Source of the DNA: Sthenelais limicola
Lineage: Eukaryota; Annelida; Polychaeta; Phyllodocida; Sigalionidae
DNA: 64,000 nucleotides
Assembly: GCA_942159475.1 (NCBI GenBank)
Contig: OW804098.1
Span: forward strand, 79,291,178-79,355,177
Direction: 5' to 3'
How positions within the stretch are numbered: the first letter of the stretch is position 1; each line of letters starts with the position of its first letter. Shown here in pieces: positions 51,524 to 63,404 of this stretch. Position numbers and translations under genes: made by a program. The notes under the pieces are model-generated. The model ran no database searches and was not told where the DNA came from. It saw only the letters and a program-made list of their open reading frames with translations.

Positions 51524-51812
51524 TAACTGGTTGGCTTAACTGGTTGGCTTAACTGGTTGACTTGACTGGTTGACTAAACTGGTTGACTTGACTGGTTGAC
51601 TTAACTGGTTGGCTTAACTGGTTGACTTAACTGGTTGACTTGACTGGTTGACTTGACTGGTTGACTGAACTGGTTGACTTAATTGGTTGGCTTAACTGGT
51701 TGGCTTAACTGGTTGACTAAACTGGTTGACTTGACTGGTTGACTTAACTGGTTGGCTTAACTGGTTGACTCAACTGGTTGACCTGACTGGTTGACTTAAG
51801 TGGTTGACTTAA
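51524..51812 (+). repeat. 13-bp minisatellite, about 22 units
   Basis: Tandem units of aactggttgactt and aactggttggctt, with first-base and internal variants (gactggttgactt, tggttgacttaa). The two main unit types, with A or G at the ninth base, are interspersed, which suggests unequal exchange or slippage and not a single burst. The 13-bp unit is not a multiple of three, so it does not code for a repeated peptide. Confidence 0.95.
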
Positions 51813-53485
51813 CCTTTCTATAAACCAATATGAAAAATGATACAATAACTGCTTGCCATATGATAAATTTCACGATCCAAGTCGATGGAAGCTAAAGCGT
51901 AAAAGGAACAGGTATGGTCAAACAGGACTAGAGCCAACTATATATGTCGGCAGTCAAAACCTTCATTGCTTTCAATTGAGAAGCATCTATCACATCAAAA
52001 ACTTGCTCATGTATCAATATCTGTGCTTACTTAGAATATTTATCAAAACAATAGCCTTCTCCAAAGTCAATTCAAAATAATATTTCTCATATAAAACCTT
52101 TTTCAATAAAAGATAACTGATAACAAATCATATATTCCTAGAATCAAGCAACCTTTTGCTACTGATGAATTCAGAACATTGATTCTACAAATCCCACAAG
52201 ACCAAACCAGCTTTAGTCTACAAATTAGTGTCCCTTGTACTAGCATGTAATTAACTTTCTAGCATAATTGCTGACGGTCTCAGCTACAGCTTTTTACCGG
52301 TGTAGCATGACAACAGTTCTGTGTGACATCAGTACAGGAAATCTTTGGGATAGTCGCGCATGCCCACGCCGACTGCACAACCTTAGAGAGCACTTGTAAG
52401 AGTAATGTCAGCGATGCCATCGCTAACGCTGACATTGATTCAACTTATTTGAATTCTTTCCATATTCGTTCTTAGCTTAGATTATGGGCAAATGTAATGT
52501 AGGTATATGACTAGTTTATTTAAATAAGAATCCTCTTAATATGATTTGTTATGACCTAGCTGATAGATCTGTTCACACTCAGGCGCTTAATAAGTGTGAC
52601 ATAAGCGTCAGATTATGTTTAGCTACTACTTATCGTTATAGCAATGCATAGGAGCTGTATCCATCAATATGAATAAGACGATAACTTTTAGATAAGCTTT
52701 ATAGGCCCTCGAACATTCAATGTTTGATTTCAGGATGTGCTAAATACTCTTGTCACGCTTGGAACTCTTGTCATGCTACACATACAGTGCTGGACGATTT
52801 TGAGTCAGATGCGGTGCTGTACCGGTTTGGCACTCCACCGCATTAAGAGTTAAGAGTGTATTTGAAGTTTGTAAGACAACTATGAGTAGCTAGTGCCCTA
52901 CACAATTGTATCTTTACCTATACTACTCACATCTCTTTCTATAGGTACACTACTTCGAAGATATATAATGTAATATGTACCCGATATCTCCAAGCAGTAC
53001 ACGCAGGATTTACTTATTATACTTGTATTTGCGCATAATATATTATGTTTCAATATTCTACACAAGGTGGATCCTTTGATCAACCTTTATTATTTTGTTA
53101 CTTCTTGTATACTTCTGTAATACTTCCTTATTCACGCACCCACTGATGTTGACAATACTTGATTTTGTCTTCATTGTCTATTCTTCTTCCCAAGGCGATT
53201 ACCGTGCCACTATATATTATGAACATTCGAGCGAGACAGCTATGAAATATACAATGGAAAGAATGGGATCTGTTGGAGAATCGTATATAAAATTAATAGT
53301 TCACGTTAGCTCGGAAGTTATAAATATGGGAATTCTTATTATTGTGGGCACAGTGATCATTACAGATCACCTGAGGGCAAAGATACCTTGAGTAGAGGAG
53401 ACAGAGAAGGAGGAAATGGTGAGCTAAGTACTGTTCTTAGGAAAAATAATACAGGTAAAAATACCAGGCGAGGTCTGGCTGCGTT
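51813..53485. other. Unassigned sequence, no gene recognised
   Basis: Non-coding in appearance. An inverted repeat with 10-bp arms, aatgtcagcg and cgctgacatt, lies at 52404-52436. A plus-strand frame at 53095-53391 (98 codons, hydrophobic near its end) matches nothing I know and has no clear start context. A segment at about 53159-53186 recurs with mismatches near 54474-54500 (gattttgtcttcattgtcta against gactttgtcttcgttgtcta), so it is probably an old dispersed repeat. Confidence 0.5.
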
Positions 53486-53582
53486 TCACGTGACCATTCA
53501 CTCCCAGACACACACAGGCGCGCGCCTGGCATAAGGTGTACGAGTCGTCACCACAGCCACCACCACTGACCTTTATATATAG
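53486..53582 (+). promoter_or_regulatory. Possible promoter island
   Basis: In an AT-rich flank this short GC-richer stretch has a CACGTG E-box at 53488-53493, a 14-bp palindrome caggcgcgcgcctg at 53515-53528 and a TATA-like tttatata at 53573-53580. Downstream, a purine-rich leader holds an ATG near 53668 that opens a short 37-codon Gly-rich frame. No donor or downstream coding exon was recognised, so this is only a candidate transcription start. Confidence 0.22.
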
Positions 53583-56500
53583 TAGCAATAGTTGTAGTTT
53601 CAGAAGTAGTAGTAGAGCGAGAGTGGCGCCTGCTTCAGTGCTTTGAATAGAGAGTTAGGAAGTCAATGATCGGGCAAGCTGGATTAGAGAAGAAGGTGGA
53701 GTTCATCAAAGGAGTCCATACAGAAGAAATAGGCGTTAGTGGCGGAGGAAAAGGAGGAGGACAAGGGGTAGAAAGATAAGTAGCTGGTTGAGGAGGAGGA
53801 GGTGGTGATTTACAAAAGGAAAAAGAGATACATAAATGAGGACTTTCCTCTCCATCTCAGGTGACTACAACAACACCAACACACACACCTACATCGGCTT
53901 TGACCGGTTGGTTAACTCTGGGATTCTGAGCAATACATATAAACCACTGGAGTGATAACAAAAAAGGATCAATACCATTATCCACCTTTGTACCTCTTAA
54001 TTACCTTCCCTTGTGCCTTCCAATAACACCCGAGAAAGGGAAACACCTGGCACATGCAATTACCTGGCACCTGAGGAGCTGTATGAAGATACTATTGGTA
54101 TATATAATATATATGCATATATGGTGTTCTCCTTGATCCCATTGTTATAGTTATCACCTACTGCATGGATTACTTGGCTGCATATCACGCACATTAAGGC
54201 GTGCCCTTGTGCTGACAGTATGAGCGGATTAGGTTAAGGTGAGCTTATCAATCTCCATAGATATATGTTGAGAGAGTTATATATCGACTTAGCAACTTTT
54301 GGATTAGGATTAATAATGTCAATTAAATTCTGCCAGAAATAGTTGAGGATTTGGGTAGTTAATCCTCAAGAACGTTCATTAAACTGTGTATGGTTGCAAC
54401 CACAGCCATTGATGTGTATGTATAATCTGGCCAAATCTAGCCTTAACATTTTGACTAAATCAGAATAACAATGGTTGACTTTGTCTTCGTTGTCTATTCT
54501 AAACTGATTACACACTGTTTACTTCTGCTAGTGCTCGACTAGGGAGGAGGCCGATCCTTAAACATTAAGGAAATATGTAATTTTAGGTATTAAGTTAATA
54601 TCAATATGAATATTGCTCTTCTCAACGTATCCCGATGCTCAAATACAATTGTTAAAAACTACATTATTATACCCGTATACGAGAATAGGACAATATTTGT
54701 CTTATCACATATAGTATCATTATCCCAAGAAGCATTACAAAAGTAATCTGACCATTGTCACTTTCACGCTCGACATAAAAAAGATAACTTAACCCAAATA
54801 TATGTTCTTTACATGTACATCCCATATTCCTTTTAGATGATATTATTTTACATTCCCTAAAATTCCCTATAATTTTGATCCAATCTGCGTAAATTGTAAG
54901 ATCAATATACTTTTTCTGGTCTGGTACTTGTTGTGGGATATCCAAATTTAATTAATTGGTGTCATATCATAACATTAGTACGGTGACTCTGAACTTCTCT
55001 TCCAATCATATGAACTCTAACATTAAGAAATCATATTCCAGAAGGATAGAGAATTTGAGTTCTTTTGGATTTTACATAATTGCATCATTGCCCTTGACAT
55101 TTCTTTTGAAAATTGACTGCAGGGAATGAAGAAAAACAGGGGACGACTATTAGTCCACAGAGGGAAAGCGGAAGAGATCACCCCTAGCTGTACTGTCAAC
55201 GGGGTTACCGATAGCTGCTGGGTCATATTATTGTATTGTAACAGTTTTATTTCCGTTTTGTGCATTTACATCATTGTGGAAAAAGGCCATTTCAACAACC
55301 TTCTGTGTAATCACAGTTCTTCAAGGTTGTTTGTGGTTATATCCTGATCACCTTTATATTATGTTTCTTCGCTGGTATTTTATGCACATGGACTTTTTTT
55401 ACTTATATCAAAGTCTACAAAAACAGTTAGAACTTAATCTGTATCATTTTACCTCTTCTCCATCAAAGGCCTAAATAAGGAACTTCTTATATAAGCGTCA
55501 GGGATATATCACCTGTCTTGATGGCCTGACCTATATATACCTGAGAGCAACTCAGGAGTAAGTAGGATGACACGCCTGACGTCCATTATCTACTCAATAC
55601 CAATCACTTTGTATGGCGCATTACAGCATGTCAGCAGGCCTCTCCCCAGCCATGGAGTGATGCTCTTTAAATGAAGGATTCCGTGGTAGACATTTTAATG
55701 CCAGGTTGGAACACATTTATATGGCTAATATGGCTATATGTATAATCCATACAATAATATTCATTTTCAAGGTTATTGCTTCACTATATTTAATCTTCTC
55801 AGATACCTCTAACGCTCCTTTTCAAGACCTAGGGTGACTGACAATTCTTGTAACTACAGAGGCTGGCCTTGGAACAGAATATTACAAAGCACGATAAAGA
55901 TCGATACTATATGCGATTAATAAAAGATTATCTTAACATCCCAAAGGTAATGAATTTAAGTCAATGCAAATGATAACTAAACATATCATACATGTGTATA
56001 TACATAACGCGTTCCTAATACCTACTGCATGAAATAATGCTGTTGTTATGTCATGCTGCGCAGACCTAGCTGAGGGGTTTTATGTCACTATAGTTCTACT
56101 CTTGTTAGAAAGGCACACTGCTCATTAATTGTATTGTCATTAGTCACATATTTAGCACTCAGTTCTCTCATGAAACACATATAAAGTATAAGCCACTCTC
56201 AGCCAGGACACCTTAAAATAGTATGGGGAATAAATGAAATATTGAGTTGATAAACATTGATCAATAGGCATGTATCAAAAGAAACTACACTTGTATCATG
56301 TGCACTATGTCCACAGACATGACTACATGCATCGCTGTGCCGGGTGTAGGTTAGTTATTAATTTTTTATCAACTTGAGCCAAAGTGGTCTTAATTAATGG
56401 ATGGTCGCATTACTGAAATGGTTGTCATGCAGGAAGACTCCACCTTACATGACTGTACACATGCATTCATTGAGTGCATATGTGTGTATACATGTGGCCT

Positions 56501-57901
56501 GTGCCTCCAGGGTTATGACCTGTGCCTCCAGGGTGCCCTTACAAGGACTATAGCGCCAGGCATGTGACCGCACCACCACGGTGCTGTGCAAACGTGGAGG
56601 AGGGCAGCTAGATCTGCCTAATTCCTCCAGGCGGTAACCCAAGGTCTCAGACTTTCAGAAGCTGTAAACATTTAGTCTTATGTTACATTCATAATGAGAT
56701 CCAAAGACGGATCCATGAAACTATTTCTTATGTGTAGATTCCTCTGGGATCTACAGTGATACCAGATCTATTCGGGTCTTTCATTGCAGGATTTTCTATT
56801 ACAAATCCACAAGCTTAATTAAAAACGATTTAATCCTGAAACATTAAAGCCTGGTCCGTCTTGCAAACGGATTGATCGACAATACCCCTGGCAAAGTATT
56901 GTTTGGACAGAAATTCATGAGAATATCTATGTTACTCTTAAAAAGTAGCATTCACAAATAGATGGACGGTCTAGATCCTCGCACGTGTTTGCTTAGGGAA
57001 TGAGACTTCTAGATCCGATTGATTCATTCGAGTATTGAATAGGGAATTATGTATCAAGGCCAAGTGGGTCTGTTATTCACCGTCAAGTTCTATTGTCCAG
57101 ATTAATGAAGTATGTGATACAACACATTTCAGCAACTGCCAACGTTAACAACATATTGAGATGTCAATGGGGAATTTATCTCCTAATATTACAAGTACTA
57201 CAACACGAACGGAATAAGGCGAAACAAACACTAGGAAGGAGATAGATCTGTATAGGGTTTAAGGCCGCAAGACTTCTATTTCCTTAATTAACCTTTGTCG
57301 GATACAGGGCGTAGTTAACAATAGTCCTTAGATTCTCCCTACAACAAACAGCACACTCGAGGATATTTTGTTTCCATGGAAACGGAACATGTTTGCATAT
57401 ATAATTATTCAATTCTTGTCTTTTCCATCTGAGGCGAAAGTAGCCTATATAATAGTTCCTGCTTGTTTTCTGTCTTTTCATTTCGGCCCTCATTATACTG
57501 AAATTTCTTAAAGTAGTTTCAAACACTGTATTATATCAATGATTTAATAATGTTTTTGTCATGATAGCAGTAATGCATCTTTTTTTAATGACAACCTTTC
57601 CCAATATCATACTTTTGGAACAACAATTTCTAAGCTCTGGAAATCTAACGTTAAGACATGGACATTTTGTTTGTTTTATCTCCATAAGGCTATTGTGTAT
57701 AGATTTTTTTTGTTTACCTGACAAAGATCTTCCTATTTAGGAAATTAGGGTAGGGGGAGACTAAAAAGATTTATAACCTAGGCATGGTGAACGCTCGGGA
57801 TTTACATCCCTTCAAACATCCTGAGGCGACGCTGAATGATGTTTTGAAGGCCTTTAAATACATGGCGTCATTAATCCTTTTCTATCCAAGGCCAAACAAA
57901 T
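53583..57901. other. Long unassigned stretch, no gene recognised
   Basis: No domain, RNA gene or transposon end was recognised. Open frames are short, lie on both strands and look random. An 18-bp direct repeat ending cctgtgcctccagggt occurs at 56496-56513 and 56517-56534, spaced 21 bp. A TATA-like ctatatatacc lies near 55530 without a supported exon. If a host gene crosses the window here, the sequence is intronic. Confidence 0.5.
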
Positions 57902-58268
57902 AAATAGGTGTGTTTCCGATTTACCCCCCCCCCCCCCCCACACTACCTAGAAAAACCTTACCCTACCTAAAGTTTTTTTTACCATACCTGATTTTTTCCC
58001 CATCATATCTAATTTTTTTTCCCCATCATAACTTTTTTGGGATTTTTTGACAAAAAAAACTTGTAAAAGCAGGAAAACGGGTTTTCCTAACCCAGAACTG
58101 TCAAAAGGCACATTTCCCATGTTCAAAACAACTATTGTTATGAAAAAGACATTTTTTTCAGTTCCTGGGAGGTGGTTTCGAAACAAACAAAAATAACAAA
58201 AAAAATAAAAAATTACCACCCCCCCCCAACCTAGTTTTCAGCCAGATAAATCGGAAACACACCTATTT
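57902..58268. mobile_element. Non-autonomous inverted-repeat element (MITE-like), 367 bp
   Basis: The two ends are perfect 22-bp inverted repeats: 57902-57923 begins aaataggtgtgtttccg and 58247-58268 is its exact reverse complement. Poly-C tracts lie just inside both ends (57924-57939 and around 58219-58227). The interior has repeated T-run units with ccccatcata. There is no coding capacity beyond a spurious minus-strand frame. Size and structure fit a MITE. No clear target-site duplication is visible, so the superfamily is undetermined. Confidence 0.7.
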
Positions 58269-58670
58269 TTTTCCCCCAAGTATAGTGCAGATAGGTCTCG
58301 TAGACTGCTGAAGAATAAGACATGCTACAAGTTGTGACAATTTCTCACCAAATGACATCAAGCGTGAATGAGTGATATGATCAGGTCGTGTTCTGTTGTT
58401 GATGGATACCAAGCAACAGACAACATAGTGATTATTTACTCTGGGCGCCTTTGCTTTGGCTTTAGCTTGGTATAAAACAACAGAAATAACCTTATTTCAA
58501 AAAAGAAGGACCATTTTCAGTGCATATTTCTTATGCAACAGCCCCCAGGTAGCGCAGATGTGGAATCCCTCACACGGATTACTGCAACCTTTTAGCCTGA
58601 AAGTTCTTGTCCTTTAACATCCCCGTTTTTAATAAATATCAAAGGGCTTGATCTATAAGTTTCCGACTGC
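58269..58670. other. Unassigned sequence between two inverted-repeat elements
   Basis: No gene or repeat recognised. Confidence 0.5.
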
Positions 58671-58761
58671 CTGGGGCCCGTTGCTCCGTTTCTCGTTAAC
58701 TATTTCCCCATTGAAAGTGTATGGGAAAATAGTTAGCGAGAAACGGAGCAACGGGCCCCAG
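58671..58761. repeat. Long hairpin with 41-bp arms (foldback element)
   Basis: The arms at 58671-58711 (starting ctggggcccgttgctccg) and 58721-58761 are reverse complements with two mismatches, separated by 9 bp. Transcribed on either strand this would form a stable hairpin about 91 nt long. It could be a tiny palindromic MITE or a small-RNA-like hairpin; the sequence alone does not decide. Confidence 0.9.
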
Positions 58762-60265
58762 CATGGTGATCCTTGAATACCCATTATATTAATTAAGGAC
58801 AGATTTAAGATATTTAACATTTCGTAATTCTATAAATGTTTCCAAATTTCCAAGCGAGGCCAAATATTGACCCCAGTCCCTACAGCACACCTTCCTGTCA
58901 TTATTAACCTTTTACTATGCATGCTCCGTTTTCATATCTCTGGGAATCGCAGCTCTAGACTCACAGAGAATCACAAAACAAGAGACTTTATCCTGTACTC
59001 GTTCCTTCTGGTGAAGTTAATACATATTGTGTCGGCTCCTTCGTGCTTTGTACATAACCTATGGTCTACTTTCCAGGTATTTCCAAGACTAATTTCCTGT
59101 ATGACCTGAGAAGTACCCATTAGATAGCCTGCGGTTTCAGATATTAACGTTTATTACATCTATTTCCGCCACAAGGAAGCCGATCATTAGGCGAAAGACA
59201 ACCGGTATTAGAGTATAGTTTAGTGAGACCTAAAATTGCCATCTAAGCTTGTTATCGGAAATTTAATTGTGCCGTGAAGCCGGAAAGACGAGGTCATTAT
59301 TTTCGCTGCGTGAATGAATCGGCACTGTGTGGGAAATGGCATCGTTATAATCAGAGAAGCCTACGTAAATCTTGACATTCAAAGAATGTTGACTTTCGGG
59401 AAGTTATTTGATGACACGGTCGAAGCATTTCAAATGTCCCAACGACCTACTTCTAAATGCAAGTTAAAGTTTCAGCTATGAAGATCTAATTTGCGCTCAT
59501 AAGTTCTCTTCATTCCCTTTAGGGTAATACATGTGTATGAGGTACAGCAAAGTATATTTTTCAGAAATAGTACTGAATTATGACCTTATGTGACTTATCC
59601 GCTTGATCGTGAAGTTTGTTTGTATCACTATACGCACAGTGCATTTCTAGCGGGCCATTGCTGCAAGTACGTGACATTGATGAAAGAGAAATAGCTCCAA
59701 TTTTCGACAAACACCTCAATACTTTTGCAGATATTGAGACCGTGTATGTCTAGCTGACAAGCAATGCAATTTAATGAAAGCTACATGCGTTATTTAATAG
59801 CAAATAGCAAAATGTCTTACTTGAGGATATTGGGATGGAAATTATAAGTGGGGACAGAATTCCAAGTGGGCGCGGGATATATCTAAACTTATAGGGCTCT
59901 TCCACTATATAGGCAAGTAGTAGCCATGCAATGGATGTTCTCAATAAAGTATCCAATAGATTATTTAAATATTGCCAACCTTTAACATAATATTATCTAG
60001 ATCTTGGCCTAAATTGTAGTGAACCCGCTTATTAATCCATCATTATTTCACCATAATTGCCAACATTTCTTTTTGTTATCAATTGTTTCATATAACAGAA
60101 TTTCCAATGAATGCCTCACGGCATTCCCCCAGAATTCAGCACTGTCCTAATTGAATACCCAAATGCATCCCCCGCCCTGCCACATCGTTAGGCCTTACTC
60201 CTGCTGGATCCATGATCTGAACCCTTTAAAGCTTGTGTTCCACATACAGGGCAACCGCCAAAGTA
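58762..60265. other. Unassigned sequence, no gene recognised
   Basis: No domain, RNA gene or repeat boundary recognised. Short open frames on both strands show no motif. Confidence 0.5.
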
Positions 60266-60427
60266 GCGGTCACCGACAATCGGTCACCAGCGGTCACCGA
60301 CAATCGTGCATGTGGATACCGGGTCACCGACAATCAGTGACCCCCTCACGATTGTCGGTGGCTTGTCGGTGACCTGTCATGGACCCCTCCCGACAAGTTC
60401 TAAAATTTTAGAACTTGTCGGGAGGGG
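60266..60427. repeat. Palindrome and short-repeat cluster with a 44-bp perfect palindrome
   Basis: The motif gcggtcaccgacaatcg occurs at 60266-60282 and 60290-60306, a third partial copy is at 60321-60335, and an inverted core gattgtcggtg is at 60350-60360. At 60384-60427 the two 22-bp halves (first half cccctcccgacaagttctaa then aa) are exact reverse complements with no spacer. The ACCGACAAT/ATTGTCGGT words continue beyond the palindrome. This is a compact foldback structure of unknown type. Confidence 0.9.
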
Positions 60428-61467
60428 TGACCGATTGCCGTGACCCTAAATTTTTGTCGGACCCTAAATTAATTCTTTTTCCCTGTTATTTTGGCGAAAC
60501 CAAAGGTGCTTATGATCTTGATGAGCCTCCTGTTCATTCCTGTTCACTTCTATGAAGTTTAGAATATATTTGTACACTTATTTTTATCGTTTAAATTGAT
60601 TTATACAGAATTATTGCAATTTTTAGTGAATATTTCGATTTGTGCGTGGTTTGCAGGTCCCTGATTTTGGTGAATAGTTTGGCGTTGATTTGTACATTTA
60701 TTTTTCATCATTTCTATTGATTTATAATTATTTATTGGTATTTATTTGTGATTTTTTCGACTTTTAAAGTCTCCCAAACGTACAGTATGTTACCACATTG
60801 TAGCATACCCATTTAACTTAATATTTCTTTAATCAAATATACCAAATAATTATAGGTTTTAATATATTTCCATATGTTCTTTGTGTATAATGATATAACT
60901 AATTATTGTGGCGAAGGTAAATATCAATATTGAATAATATGGAGATCGTCATTCAGACACTCTTTATGTTGTCTGAGAAATATTGGTTGAACAAACAGAA
61001 TAGAAATATTTCCCTCCCTATCTCATGGAGAAAATCAAAATTGTTGCTTCTCCGACCTACCAGACCCCCCCACCTATATTACCTTTTCAGAAACTCACCG
61101 TTTTTAGCGTTTTCAGACATAAGAGCGGCCGTCACAGCCAACTATAATGTCTCTATAGGTATATCACTGCATTCAAGCTATATATGGGTCAGATCTTCTG
61201 AACATATAAAATTCACCTTCAGCAATCCTCTCAAATAACCCACATTTAAGACACTAATGACCTTCAAAATTGCTGTTTAATATAACAGAGCTGGTACTTT
61301 AAATCAATCCGATACCAAATATACTCATATATATACCCGGTATACATCATTTTTATTGATTTTTTATTATTTATTGGTATTTTTTGGTGATTATTTCGAC
61401 TTCAAAAGTCTCCCAATCGTACAGTATGTCACACCACGTTGTAGCATACTTATTTAAGTTAATATTT

Positions 61468-61949
61468 GTGACCCACCGAGGGGAAAGGAGGCTCTGCGCG
61501 GGAGTTATAGTTCCTGGTATTCCCGCTAGGAGTGACATCATATGCATGACGTCACTGTCAGAAATGTTTATATTAGTAATTCTGAGAGGGAGGTAACTTT
61601 GAAAGTCTGTAACTTCACTAATTTTTGGAGTATCAACAAAATTCTTTCATTTCTATGATGTTCATTTCCCCTTCTGTACATCCCTGTCATTTTAAAAAAA
61701 TATTTTTAATATTTATTTTTTTCTACATGTGATGTGTCACAGGAAAATGAGTCACTCCCCCAACTTATTTGAGGTCAACTACTGAAAACTGACATAACTT
61801 TACAAAAAAAACCATATCTTGGCAAATTCTGGGAATTTTCAACTATTTTTTTCGGTTATTGACTCAGGAGGACATGCAGATTCAGAATCTATAATAAACC
61901 CAAATTCGAAAATTTGACCCCGGAGCCCCCTTTTCCCTTGGCTGGTCAC
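61468..61949. mobile_element. Small DNA transposon (MITE), 482 bp, with 4-bp target duplication
   Basis: The left end gtgacccaccgaggggaaag and the right end ...cccttggctggtcac form imperfect terminal inverted repeats of about 27 bp (GTGACC outermost, six mismatches). ATTT flanks it on both sides (61464-61467 and 61950-61953). The insertion interrupts a copy of the surrounding repeat, whose uninterrupted relatives read taatatttctttaat, so the empty site is visible inside this window. There is no coding capacity. The internal segment at 61721-61760 resembles the gatgtgtttcaggaaaatga repeat found near 62323 and 62727, which links it to neighbouring elements. Confidence 0.75.
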
Positions 61950-62316
61950 ATTTCTAATTATAGTGGCGAAGGTAACTATCAATGTTGAATAATATGGAGA
62001 TCGATCAAAGAATAATTGCAACAATGATATAAGAAAGTCTCATAAATAAATCCAGTTTCGTCACAGAAGTACAAGAGCTATTTAACTTAATATTTCTTTA
62101 ATTAAATATACCGAATATAGGTTTTCCATACATGTTCTTTGTGTATAATGTTTTGCCTGTTCTTTATTTAACTTTGGGTTACTTGTCACTGTGGAAATAT
62201 GCATACTCGTGGAGAAAATCAAAATTGTTGCTTCTCAGACCTATACTAGGACCCCCCCCCCCCCCCCGCCCCATATCACCTTTCAAAAAACTGGATTTAT
62301 TTGTGAGACTTTTCTT

Positions 62317-62730
62317 ATATGTGATGTGTTTCAGGAAAATGAGTCATAAGTCGCAAAGAATAGATTCTGAGATACCATTATATTTTAACAGATGAGATCA
62401 AGCCGATTCTAATGATAACAAACAATCTAATAATCTTATGAGTATTTCTAGATTTTAAGTTATATTTTCGCTTTTGAGAAAAAGAAGTTTCCAATATTTC
62501 TTGGGGTCAATAAACAGTAAAGTAACTAAATATAGTCCACATGAGGACCTTTAGAACTAAAGGATATATTGTATAGATCGTCCTGAAATTTGATACACCG
62601 ATTGATATAAGTCTAAGTGATGAACTGCCCAAAAATCAGAACATTCCAAGAAGTGATCTTGTGAAAAAAACACTTTGAAAAATATCCATTTTGCGACTTA
62701 TGACTCATTTTCCTGAAACACATCACATAT
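62317..62730. repeat. Perfect 40-bp inverted repeat
   Basis: 62317-62356 (starting atatgtgatgtgtttcagg) is the exact reverse complement of 62691-62730, with 334 bp between them. The 40-bp identity contrasts with the diverged flanking repeats, suggesting a recent foldback duplication or terminal repeats of another inserted element. Confidence 0.9.
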
Positions 62731-63002
62731 TGTTGCCATGCATTGTTATTATTGTTGCTATTATTCCTGATCGATCTCCATATTATTTATTATTGATATT
62801 TACCTTCACCACAATAATTAGTTAAATCATATTAATCCGAATAGATCACATAATATTATTAACAATACACTAACAAAAATTCATACATTTTTCACTTTTT
62901 AAGTCGAAATAGTCGAAATAATCACTAAAAATACCAATAATTAATCATAAATCAATAGAAATGATAAAAACAAATGTACAAATTTTTTTTTTTTTAATAA
63001 AT

Positions 63003-63008
63003 TTTATT
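63003..63008 (-). promoter_or_regulatory. Polyadenylation signal of the LINE
   Basis: AATAAA on the minus strand (TTTATT on the plus strand), about 8 nt before the terminal A-tract at 62995-62983. Position and orientation fit the 3' end of the element. Confidence 0.55.
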
Positions 63009-63404
63009 GACAAAACATTCACAGTTTGTGATAGCTCTCATTCTGCCAAGTGGAAAGTTATTCAAAAATTCATATACAATAGTACAAATACTGTATTAAA
63101 CATTTTAAGTTTTAAAGATACCATAGATTATTTTTAACACAGTTATCTACATTACATACCTTCAAGAGAACTGAAACATAATCACCTTAAGCCATGTCGA
63201 ACCACAGTTTATATGTGTGAGACAGCACTTTGTGACATAACATTTTTTTTTTTTTTTTTTTTTTGCCCAGTTAAAAACAGAATAATACAAGAATCATATG
63301 ACATAGACTGCATAATAAAAGAATCAGATGTAGTATGCACCCATTTAACTACACATATACAGTTTCTCAAACCTCGTCATATACAAGTTATAACAGTATA
63401 ACAA

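Larger units (their letters stand above)
60688..62982. mobile_element. Composite element with long inverted ends and internal repeats
   Basis: The segment 60688-60948 (from atttgtacattta to gaataatatggagatcg) reappears, diverged and inverted, at 62772-62982. Further direct partial copies lie at 60568-60650, 61345-61467 continuing at 61950-62010, and 62080-62150. A second shared block, tggagaaaatcaaaattgtt and following, occurs near 61025 and 62210, each time followed by a C-run. An approximately 30-bp inverted pair lies near 62031-62060 and 62288-62317. No transposase or reverse transcriptase was seen inside. Best read as nested and rearranged copies of one non-autonomous family; the exact element limits are uncertain. 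Confidence 0.65.

Noticed and set aside
60151..60372. 73-codon frame with repeated HRQS peptide
   Set aside because: The repetition comes from the short ACCGACAATC DNA repeats; there is no start context or homologue known to me.
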